A DNA stretch of 64,000 nt from the NCBI GenBank assembly GCA_017303895.1, contig JAFLBF010000011.1, positions 52,500-116,499 on the forward strand, read 5' to 3'. A program made the position numbers and the translations under genes. Source of the stretch: Bacteroidota bacterium (GTDB lineage: Bacteria > Bacteroidota > Bacteroidia > 2-12-FULL-35-15). Under the pieces are notes generated by a model, which was not told where the DNA came from, did no database searches, and worked only from the letters and a program-made list of their open reading frames with translations. Shown one piece after another: positions 42,484 to 51,100 of this stretch (the first letter of the stretch is position 1; each line of letters opens with the position of its first letter).

Positions 42484-43542
42484 ATGAGCAAAGCTGAAAA
42501 GATCAAAAATTTTAACCCGAACGACCTCGGAGATAAAAATGCGAATATCTATGGATTACCTTTTACTACCGATGAAGCAGAAGTGGTAATTGTTCCTGTA
42601 CCATGGGAAGTAACCGTTTCCTATGCAGCCGGAACCGCGAAGGGGCCTCAGGCTGTTTTTGATGCGTCTTTTCAGGTCGACCTGTATGATCCGAACATCA
42701 AAGATGCCTGGAAAATAGGTGTTGCGATGGATAAGATCCCTACAAATATTCAAAAGAAAAGTAATGGATTACGCAAAAAAGCGGAAACTTACATCGGCAT
42801 GCTGGAAGATGGCAAATCGGCTGATAAAAATTCAACCATGCGTAAGATCCAGACAGAAGTAAATAAAGAATGTAAAGAAATGAATGCATGGGTAAAACAA
42901 CGTGTATTGCATTTCATGAATAAAAATAAGGTGGTTGCATTGTTGGGGGGCGACCACAGCACTCCGCTTGGGATGATGCAGGCATTGGCTGAAAAACACA
43001 AATCATTCGGCATTCTTCAAATTGATGCGCATGCCGATCTTCGTGATGCCTATGAAGGATTTGAGTTCTCACATGCGTCTATCATGTTCAATGCTTTAAA
43101 GATCAAACAAGTTGAAAAACTGGTTCAAGTGGGTATCCGCGATTATTGCGAAGCAGAAGCTCAATTGGTAGAGAGATCGAAAGGAAGAATAAAAACATTC
43201 TATGATCGCGATATAAAACATCAGCAATATGAAGGCAAATCATGGAGCAAGGTATGCGATGATATCATCAAACAATTGCCGGACAAGATCTATTTAAGTT
43301 TCGACATTGATGGATTGGATCCAAAACTTTGTCCGAATACCGGAACACCTGTTTCAGGTGGATTTGAAACAGAAGAGATCCTGTTCTTGATCCAAAAGAT
43401 CGTTGAAAGCAAAAAAACGATCATTGCGTTCGATATCAATGAAATTGCACCCGGCAAGGATGAGTGGGATGCGAATGTTGGTGCGAGAATGTTATACCGC
43501 ATTGCTAACTTAGTGGCTAAGTCGAACGGAAAAGTAAAATAA
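42484..43542 (+). CDS. Ureohydrolase (arginase/agmatinase/formimidoylglutamase family)
   Basis: 352 aa. All manganese ligands are visible: GGDHSTP (His), DAHADLRD (Asp-His-Asp) and SFDIDGLDP (two Asp). The family hydrolyses guanidino groups, releasing urea or formamide. The N-terminal PVPWEVTVSYAAGTAKGPQAVFDAS is agmatinase-like. An insertion of about 40 residues between the N-terminal part and the first metal motif sets it apart from short agmatinases; the substrate is undecided. The upstream box TAAATTCG (42454-42461) is a one-mismatch promoter candidate. trmH follows at 1 base. Confidence 0.9.
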   Translation: MSKAEKIKNFNPNDLGDKNANIYGLPFTTDEAEVVIVPVPWEVTVSYAAGTAKGPQAVFDASFQVDLYDPNIKDAWKIGVAMDKIPTNIQKKSNGLRKKAETYIGMLEDGKSADKNSTMRKIQTEVNKECKEMNAWVKQRVLHFMNKNKVVALLGGDHSTPLGMMQALAEKHKSFGILQIDAHADLRDAYEGFEFSHASIMFNALKIKQVEKLVQVGIRDYCEAEAQLVERSKGRIKTFYDRDIKHQQYEGKSWSKVCDDIIKQLPDKIYLSFDIDGLDPKLCPNTGTPVSGGFETEEILFLIQKIVESKKTIIAFDINEIAPGKDEWDANVGARMLYRIANLVAKSNGKVK

Positions 43543-43543
43543 C

Positions 43544-44230
43544 ATGAGTAAAGAGCTGATCGAATATCTATCGCAATTTGTCTCCGACACACGCAAGGCA
43601 AAGATGGAACAGGTACTGGAAAACAGAACCCGTCACATCACGATCGTACTCGAAGATCTGTATCAGCCGCACAATGCCAGTGCTGTGCTCCGCTCCTGCG
43701 ATATTTTCGGAATTCAGGATATTCATATTGTAGAGAACAGCAATGCATATACTGTGAATAAAGACATTGCTATGGGCTCGCCTAAATGGCTGAACTTGCA
43801 TAAGTACAGAAAAGCGGAGAACAACTCGCTCGATTGTATTCAAAAATTAAAAGCAAAAGGTTACCGGATCGTTGCTACATCACCACATAAAAATGGTTAT
43901 GAATTAAAAGATCTGCCTGTCGATAAACCGCTGGCATTGGTATTTGGAACCGAACTAACAGGCATTTCAGATACCGTTCGTGAACACGCTGATGAATTTG
44001 TGATGATACCGATGTATGGCTTTACTGAGAGTTTTAACATTTCTGTTTCAGCTGCATTGTGTTTGCATAGCACCGTGGAGCGCTTGCATCAAACCAATGT
44101 AAACTGGCATATCAGCGAAGAAGAAAAAGAGGAATTGCGCTTGCATTGGCTCCGCAAATCGATCAGCAGAGTGGAAATATTGGAAAAAGATTTTTGGGCA
44201 AAAAAGGGAATGACACCGGAACAGAAGTAG
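43544..44230 (+). CDS. trmH: TrmH/SpoU family RNA 2'-O-methyltransferase
   Basis: 228 aa SPOUT methyltransferase. The three motifs are YQPHNASAVLRSCDIFGIQDIHIVE, LALVFGTELTGISDTV and IPMYGFTESFNISVSAALCL, which form the SAM-binding knot. The order and length fit TrmH, which makes Gm18 in tRNA. An rRNA target cannot be excluded. It begins one base after the ureohydrolase stop, so it is co-transcribed. Confidence 0.9.
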   Translation: MSKELIEYLSQFVSDTRKAKMEQVLENRTRHITIVLEDLYQPHNASAVLRSCDIFGIQDIHIVENSNAYTVNKDIAMGSPKWLNLHKYRKAENNSLDCIQKLKAKGYRIVATSPHKNGYELKDLPVDKPLALVFGTELTGISDTVREHADEFVMIPMYGFTESFNISVSAALCLHSTVERLHQTNVNWHISEEEKEELRLHWLRKSISRVEILEKDFWAKKGMTPEQK

Positions 44231-44241
44231 CTCAAAAAATA

Positions 44242-44272
44242 TTTGTTTTTAGATAAAATTAATGTACGTTTG
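44242..44272 (+). promoter_or_regulatory. THX gene promoter: TTTG-19-TACGTTTG
   Basis: Canonical Bacteroidota promoter: -33 TTTG at 44242-44245, 19-base spacer, -7 TACGTTTG at 44265-44272. Transcription should start near 44278, giving a leader of about 33 bases. Confidence 0.72.
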
Positions 44273-44310
44273 CATAACTAATAACCTAAAACATAAAAAC
44301 ACAAATCATT

Positions 44311-44475
44311 ATGGGAAAAGGAGATAAAAAAAGTCGTAAAGGTAAGATCTCAATGGGATCTTATGGAGTTCGCAGACCACGTAAAAAAGCTAAATCAGCT
44401 GCATCAGCAAAAGCTGCTGCACCGGCTAAAAAAGCTGCTGCACCGAAAAAAGCTGCTAAAAAAGCTGCTAAATAG
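44311..44475 (+). CDS. 30S ribosomal protein THX with Ala/Lys-rich tail
   Basis: 54 aa. The first 27 residues (MGKGDKKSRKGKISMGSYGV, then RRPRKK) match the bTHX peptide that sits in the head of the 30S subunit. The remaining half is an Ala/Lys/Pro tail (KKAAAPKKAAKKAAK type) like bacterial histone H1-like tails. It is easily missed because of its length. It has a canonical promoter upstream and a hairpin terminator downstream, so it is an independent gene. Confidence 0.88.
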   Translation: MGKGDKKSRKGKISMGSYGVRRPRKKAKSAASAKAAAPAKKAAAPKKAAKKAAK

Positions 44476-44505
44476 GCTGAATTGCAAAGAAATAATAAAA
44501 AAATC

Positions 44506-44525
44506 CCTCGCTAATGGCGAGGTTT
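44506..44525 (+). terminator. Terminator-like hairpin after the THX gene
   Basis: A 6-bp GC stem CCTCGC/GCGAGG with loop TAATG followed by TTT, about 30 bases after the THX stop. The T run is short, so it is a moderate-strength terminator. Confidence 0.65.
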
Positions 44526-44526
44526 A

Positions 44527-44569
44527 AACAATACTCAACTACTTTATAATGAATTAGTTGAGTGTTGTT
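44527..44569. repeat. 15-bp inverted repeat at the core/accessory border
   Basis: The arm AACAATACTCAACTA (44527-44541) pairs with 44555-44569. Only one position departs from Watson-Crick, and in RNA it is a U.G pair. The loop is 13 bases. It directly follows the THX terminator hairpin, and base composition drops to its right. No gene is found between here and 44725. Confidence 0.6.
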
Positions 44570-44724
44570 ATTGTTTTACACATACAGTTTTACATACTGT
44601 TTTCAGCAAAGTAAGTCTTTTAAAATTCATTGGCCTTAAATATCTGACAAAATTGCTTACCAACAGCCTGAATTGGTATAATTAATCAAGCCATTCCCGT
44701 GCTAAAATGAAATATACTAGAATA

Positions 44725-45651
44725 TTATACATCTTTCATATTTTTTGTAGCTTTTTTAGGCTCTCTAAATTTAATTCTGGCCTCTAATGCCTCTTTACTA
44801 TTTGAGATCACAAGATTGTGTCGTGTGTAATAAACTCCTTGGTTGATAAAATCAATACCTTGATGAGTGGCATTTAAATATGGAATTTTCATATTGAATA
44901 TATTTGTTTCTAAGGATGTTCCTTGTCTAAATGGTGAAATCTCTAAACAATATGATGGTGAAAGAATAAAATATACGCATGACTGCAAATTTAATTCTGC
45001 TCCTGCATGGTAAGGTATTGTCTTTCTGAACATCGGATGTAAATTAGGTGAAAAAACTGGGCTATCATTTGTGAAAAAGGGGTTATCAAAAGTGGATTTT
45101 AGAATTTTCCATTGTTTATTGGCTAAAGTTTTGACAAAAAGATCAAATAATGATTTACCTTGAGTATGATCAGAGAATGGGTTTAATTGAACTTCCTTAG
45201 CGAACTTTTTAGCATAATTTTTTAATTCAGACTCGTCAATAGTTTCCTTATTGTATTTAGCAATTATTTCAGCACTCCATCTTAATATATCTTCATAATT
45301 ATTTCTTTTAGATGGTTTACGTAGGTCACAGATATAAATCCATAAAATAATTGCGCCCCTTAAATCATCTGAAAGCTGCTCTTCTTGGTTAATGACATCC
45401 ATAATTTTGGGATAAAGAGGTTCAACCTCCTTCCCAAAGTACTCTTCAATTGCAAAGGGATTTGTTAGGCGATTGTCTGTGTAGAAGTTTTTAATTTTAA
45501 TTCTTCTATCGTTAAAGCCTATTTTTTGCACAAATTGTCTATATGGATCCTCAAAGTCAATGCAGTAAATGCTTTTGTTATCACCCACATGAAATTGTTT
45601 GAGGTAGGTTATTGGAACGATATGTTGCTTTTTGGGCTTCTGCTTACTCAT
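44725..45651 (-). CDS. DUF4238 family protein
   Basis: 308 aa from ATG 45651 (MSKQKPKKQHIVPITYLKQF). An ATG four codons upstream is possible. The opening KKQHIVPITYLKQFHVGDNKSIYCID is the DUF4238 hallmark, and the later NPFFTNDSPVF fits the family. The function is unestablished to my knowledge; such genes are scattered in accessory regions. No signal peptide. It is the last minus-strand gene before the core block and is AT-rich like its neighbours. Confidence 0.82.
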   Translation of the reverse strand: MSKQKPKKQHIVPITYLKQFHVGDNKSIYCIDFEDPYRQFVQKIGFNDRRIKIKNFYTDNRLTNPFAIEEYFGKEVEPLYPKIMDVINQEEQLSDDLRGAIILWIYICDLRKPSKRNNYEDILRWSAEIIAKYNKETIDESELKNYAKKFAKEVQLNPFSDHTQGKSLFDLFVKTLANKQWKILKSTFDNPFFTNDSPVFSPNLHPMFRKTIPYHAGAELNLQSCVYFILSPSYCLEISPFRQGTSLETNIFNMKIPYLNATHQGIDFINQGVYYTRHNLVISNSKEALEARIKFREPKKATKNMKDV

Positions 45652-45691
45652 CTTAAAGCACATTACAAATTAATGATGTTTGTAGTCAGAG

Positions 45692-46552
45692 TTATTGCTT
45701 GATAAATTTAGTTGAATAAATTTTATCTCGATTTTTCAGCTTTATAAAATAAACCCCATTCTGTAATACCGATACATCAACTATTTTTAATTGTTTACCG
45801 ATGTTCCCTTTTAGTGTTTCTGCATATACAGTTTGTCCTAATAGGTTTTTGATTTCAAGTAGGGTGTTTTCTGAATTATTTTGCACAAATTCAAGAGTTA
45901 TTTCATCAGCAGATGGATTGGGGAAGGCAAAAACTGTGTTTTTCGAACTTGTTTCATAAATAAAATCAGCCCAATTTACAATCTGAATTGAATTGAATTG
46001 AATACCCTCTTTATAGGTATCTAAACTATCACTTACAAAAGAAAATTTATAGCATATTGTATCGCATGTATTTGGTGAAAATCCAGAAATTAATGAATAT
46101 TGAAAATAATATGAAATGCCCGACTCTGTCCTTCCTGTTAAGACAGGAGGTGTAGTACCCAAGAGACTATCAATGTTTAGCCAAGTATATCCATTGTCAA
46201 TAGACACTTCTATTAATCCATAGTCAGCTAAGCTATCTGTATCAGTTTTGTAAACACAAGATAAATAAGAAAATCCCATATCTCCCGCAGGAATTTTAAG
46301 TTGAAATGAAGAGTTTACATTGGGGGGATAGTAGGCTATTGTATCTGTCATTATTGTTATGCCTGAATAATTTAAAGTAGTTTTATCAGAACTTCCCACT
46401 TGCCACAAACAACTAGTGTCCTTTATAAAATAAGAAGATATGGTATCTCCATAATTATGAATAAATACACTTTGCCCCCCACAAAATTGACCTTTTGCAA
46501 AAAATGTAGCGAAGAAAAGCAAAATAAAGAAAAACTTTTTTTTCATTTTCAA
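45692..46552 (-). CDS. Secreted protein with T9SS sorting domain
   Basis: 286 aa. Signal peptide (about 1-21, ending FAKGQ), a beta-rich middle of about 180 residues with several Cys (CGG, DTSCLW, TCDTICYKF), and a C-terminal type A sorting domain from about residue 210: VFAFPNPSADEITLEF, LEIKNLLGQTVY, LQNGVYFIKL. This tail targets it to the type IX secretion system for surface anchoring or release. It lies 5 bases after the next T9SS gene, so both are probably in one transcript. The passenger domain is unrecognised. Confidence 0.85.
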   Translation of the reverse strand: MKMKKKFFFILLFFATFFAKGQFCGGQSVFIHNYGDTISSYFIKDTSCLWQVGSSDKTTLNYSGITIMTDTIAYYPPNVNSSFQLKIPAGDMGFSYLSCVYKTDTDSLADYGLIEVSIDNGYTWLNIDSLLGTTPPVLTGRTESGISYYFQYSLISGFSPNTCDTICYKFSFVSDSLDTYKEGIQFNSIQIVNWADFIYETSSKNTVFAFPNPSADEITLEFVQNNSENTLLEIKNLLGQTVYAETLKGNIGKQLKIVDVSVLQNGVYFIKLKNRDKIYSTKFIKQ

Positions 46553-46557
46553 TATTT

Positions 46558-48075
46558 TTAATATACAATACTAAACCTTTTCACACTTATTTTTTTATTT
46601 ATACCAAACAAACGTAGAGCATAAATACCTTGACTTAGCTGTTGTATGTTAATACTAAAATTAGTTGAACTAATTTTTTCAGTAGCAATAACTTTTCCTG
46701 AAAAATCAATAATTTCATAATATTCCCAATTTGCGTTACTAGTAGAAGTAATGTTTAATATATCATTAGTGGGATTGGGGTATACCTGAAACTCAAAATT
46801 ATTTTTGTTTAATTCATTTACACTTACTATTTGGCAGTCTACTGTATCACAGCCCCATTTGTCTAATTTTACTAATACGAAAGGAGTGGGGGCTGAAATC
46901 ATTGAAAAGAATCCTGTCATTGCTATACCTCCATCATTTGTTAATGCTAATCCCTTAAAATTATCCTGATTGGAGTTGTCTTTGTGAATATCTATGTATC
47001 TCCTAGAAATACTATCTCCATTTGAATTTATTTTATAAACCTGAAACATTGAATTTAAACCTAAGCCTTGTGTGTATAAACTATCGTATTGACCTGTTGC
47101 AATTATAGTATCCCCATTCATTATTTCTAAACCAGATAATTCATTAACAATAGATTCTTTTCCAAGTGTTTTTTTCCAAATTAGATTACCATTAATATCA
47201 AACTTAATAATTAATCCACGCATTAATTTCCAAGTACTTATTGAGTTTCCTGTATATTCATAGCCTGAAGCAACGTAATTGCCATCATTCATGATTTTTA
47301 AATTCGTTAAGCCACCACCAAACGTACCGCTAAAATATTTTTGATGAAGCATATTTCCTAGACTGTCTGTAATATAGATATATGAAATCGTAGGAGACAC
47401 ATCTCTACCACCAATAATAATAATTCTCTTTGTAGATTGATCTTGAATGCATCTTGCTGCGCCTTCATATGTAGAGTAGTTGTATTTTTTGATCCATTCT
47501 TTATTACCTAAAGAATCTGTTTTCATAATGAAAATTTTGTCAATTGAACTACTGTTATTATATGTTTCTCCGGTTAAAATAAATCCATTGTCAACTGATT
47601 TACAAATACTATGAGAGGATATTACAGTATCTGAAAAATCTCCAAGATATTTTTTTGTCCAAAGTGTATCTCCCATTTCATTCAATACAATTAACATATT
47701 CGTCCACATATTTGTGGAATAATCTAATACATCATCAGTTGTATAATAGATATTCCCTTTTTTTTGCAACCAATCAAAAGAATACCATCCAGCACCAAAA
47801 CTCATATTCTCGCTACCATATCTTTTTTGAAATAATTGATTTCCCAGAAAATCGACTCCAACTACAGTATATGCCCAATAGCTGGAGGGGGAATTTACAG
47901 TATCAACAGAAATGCCTGAAAGCATATATCCATAGCTAGTTTCAACTACTCCATAACTTTCTGCATTATAATTTGGCGATGGATTGTAAAACTGTATAAA
48001 CCTATCAGGTGCTTGAGCTAATATATTTAGCTTAAGCACAATTAATAAAAAAAATATTTTAAACTTATTTAACAT
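46558..48075 (-). CDS. Secreted beta-propeller-like protein with T9SS sorting domain
   Basis: 505 aa from ATG 48075 (MLNKFKIFFLLIVLKLNILAQ, a good signal peptide). A longer frame from 48105 spoils it. It has repeated blades containing GYMLSG, GFILTG, NYVASG, TIIATG and GGIAMTG at roughly 50-70-residue intervals, which suggests a propeller. The C-terminal type A sorting domain has FQVYPNPTNDILNITS, YEIIDFSGKVIATEK and LSQGIYALRLFG. Export by T9SS is expected. It is downstream of the 1726-residue T9SS gene. Confidence 0.85.
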   Translation of the reverse strand: MLNKFKIFFLLIVLKLNILAQAPDRFIQFYNPSPNYNAESYGVVETSYGYMLSGISVDTVNSPSSYWAYTVVGVDFLGNQLFQKRYGSENMSFGAGWYSFDWLQKKGNIYYTTDDVLDYSTNMWTNMLIVLNEMGDTLWTKKYLGDFSDTVISSHSICKSVDNGFILTGETYNNSSSIDKIFIMKTDSLGNKEWIKKYNYSTYEGAARCIQDQSTKRIIIIGGRDVSPTISYIYITDSLGNMLHQKYFSGTFGGGLTNLKIMNDGNYVASGYEYTGNSISTWKLMRGLIIKFDINGNLIWKKTLGKESIVNELSGLEIMNGDTIIATGQYDSLYTQGLGLNSMFQVYKINSNGDSISRRYIDIHKDNSNQDNFKGLALTNDGGIAMTGFFSMISAPTPFVLVKLDKWGCDTVDCQIVSVNELNKNNFEFQVYPNPTNDILNITSTSNANWEYYEIIDFSGKVIATEKISSTNFSINIQQLSQGIYALRLFGINKKISVKRFSIVY

Positions 48076-48123
48076 TCTATTTAACAAAACAACAAACGTT
48101 AACACTATCAGTTTCCTGCTTTT

Positions 48124-51100
48124 TTATTTTACTAAAACAATTTTTTTATTGTCTATAATCGTATCATTAATATATAATGAGAAGAAGTAAACTCCACCTT
48201 TTAACATTTGAACATCATAAACTTTACTTTCTGCAACTTTTAATAATATAGTATCAATTGTTTTCCCTAATACATCTTTTACTACCAATAAAGCAGATTC
48301 TGCTTCATCATCGTTGAATAGAATTTTTACAAAATCATTTGCAGGATTTGGATAGACTGATAATCCATTTTTAATCATATTAGGAATGGGTTCATTTTCA
48401 ACAAGAGCACTTCGGTTTTCTTCTGGAAGCATTCTTAGTTCCTGATAGTGATAGTCGAATACTTGCTTTAATAATGCTTGTGCATTACAACATCCATCTT
48501 TTGTACAGTCGCCTGCAATTTCTTCTACCTTATCTTTTAAAGGAACATCTATTCGAAGTTTAAAACATTTTTCTGTTGCCAGATTCAATTGCAAAATAAT
48601 TTTTTGGAACTCACAAAAATCATCCACCTGATTTATTGCCTGTAAAGAATCAACAACTGCCTGCGCTTTTACATAATCTCCTTTTGTAACGTAGGCACTT
48701 ACTATTTCACAAGGGTTGTCGGAGCGAGGATATTGCTTGATGAGGGCAATTAAGCTGTCAAGGGAATTTGTTTCTAATGTGTCGTTTAGAAAATAACGAA
48801 TTTTATCTGAAACTCTTAATTGCTTCTCGTACTCTAGCTGTACTATTTGAGCTTCCAAAAATTGTCGTGAAGATAGATTTTTTGATTGCGCGGCATTGAT
48901 TTGATCTTTAATGCCAACAGGTAAATTTAACAAATCAATCTTCTCTTTTACGGTTTCAGTAACAGGGCTATTGGCAATAATTACATCTTTTATATGCCCA
49001 TTCGGAGGTGTATTTCCCACAGATAAATAAGTGATTAATACTTCATCACTTAAATAAGGAGACTTACTGAGCAATAAATTTTTCAAATTGCCCGTACTTA
49101 AACTTCCATTAATTGCATTTATTAAAGCATTTGTATTTCCACCATCAACTATACTCGCATAGCTTTGACGCAATTGATCTATCTCGTCCGTTGATTGAGC
49201 TATTTTTGCGGTGATCAATGTGTTATTTAGCTGTGTTAAGTCAGGACAATGCTGAGCACGATTAAAACTAATTCCAGAATTTACAACATTTACTAAGTTA
49301 TCACTACATGTAGGCTGGGGCGTAGGCTGCGTAAATACTTCAGAATTCGCATGGTGCTGAACCACTTTAGGTTCATTTATATACATGAAATACTGATTCT
49401 CTGAACCACATGATGCAGAATATGTATTCCGAACAAGCCCCATTCCCGGAGGAGTTGTTGGTATATTTAGCCCTTGTATCCAAGCGATACTATTTTTACC
49501 AATAGCAGAACTTGTATAACCTGTAACGGCAATATCAAAATGGTTTGCTATAAAAACATTGCAGTGCATTGTTAATCCATCAGAAAAGTTTGAAATTCCT
49601 GAATTATCACGCAATGGCTCTATCCCAACAAATAATCCTTCGAAGGTGTTATTATATAATTCGTGTGCACCCGTTTTTGAATCTTTCACATAAATTCCCA
49701 CCCAGCCATTTTCAGTAGTGTGAAAATAATTGTTTTGAACAGCATAATATTTGCAGTAGTCTAAATATAGGCCTCCCGCTGCACCATAATCAAAGTAGGA
49801 AGATACGTCAAAATCGCAATTTTGAATTGTAGGATAATAAACACCTGATAAGTGTACTCCATCAAATCTATTTCCTTTGAATTTAGCATGATTAATATAT
49901 GGTGCATAAAAAACATTAGCATTAGAGCAGTATACTCCGTATTCTAAATTTGTAAAAGTGTTTTGCTTAAATATATTGCAAGGATAAGTAATGCCAGTAC
50001 ACAAATCATCTACCGTGAATTTTGCATCATAACTTAAAATACCTTTTCCTCTTCGTCCTGAATTTACTAAATCATTGGTGGTGTTAATAAAATCACAACC
50101 CAAAATTCTAAGTCCAACAATATCATACAATGAAATTCCAGAATCAGGTATTTTGGTAGCGTCATTTAATTGAGCATCAATTTTAAAAACACAATTTTTA
50201 AAGAAACTAATATTATTCAATGTGTTTCCCGTTGAAGGGTGGAAATTATGATAAGATAAAAATGTTGCACCATTTTTACAATTTAAAAATGTTGAATTCG
50301 TTGCTTGTACAATTCCACCTGTGTAGTTCCAGTCAAGATTTCCGTTGCTGTCTTTTCTAATAGTTACAATTCCATCAATAGAATTTTCAATAATTGCATT
50401 GTTTTTTAAAATTACTTTACCTTGTGCCCCAATGGTATGTTGACTTGCATTACGGTTACCCCATACTTCTATTCCCTGCCACATATTGCCACAAGTATTA
50501 GTTATTTTTCCACCGTCTACAATTAGAGTGCCTCCCCTTTCTATAACGATTTTACCTTTGCTGGGTAAATAAAGGATGTTCTTAACTGTTAATGTAGCAC
50601 CAGTAGCAATATGAATATTTTGCTCTATACTTTTAGCCTCATTCCATATAGTATTAGAATTAATTTGAAGTGAATTGGCTGGAGGCTCTGCACTTAACAA
50701 ATCTGCTTCCCAAACTCCACGACCAAAAGTTGCTGCTACAATTTTGTTTGCACATTTGTTTATTTTTAATTCTGTTACTCTGCAATTGGGTATATTACCA
50801 TATTTGACCCAAGAACTCATGCTATTATCTTTGTAATAAACACCTGCATCAGTTCCTATATAAATTCTATCATTTGTTCCATCTTGGTAAACAATTGAAT
50901 TCACAGGAAGATTGGCTAAGCAACCATCAGGATCGGCATTTATCCAGCTATTGCCAGCATCTATTGAATAATAAACTTTATATTGAGGATCGTATCCTGT
51001 AAATGAAACCCATATTTTTTGGGGATTCACAGTTGAAACAGCAATTCCTGTAATTACAGCTGGTGTTACATTTCCAACTCCCGGAGTAGGGAAATTACCA

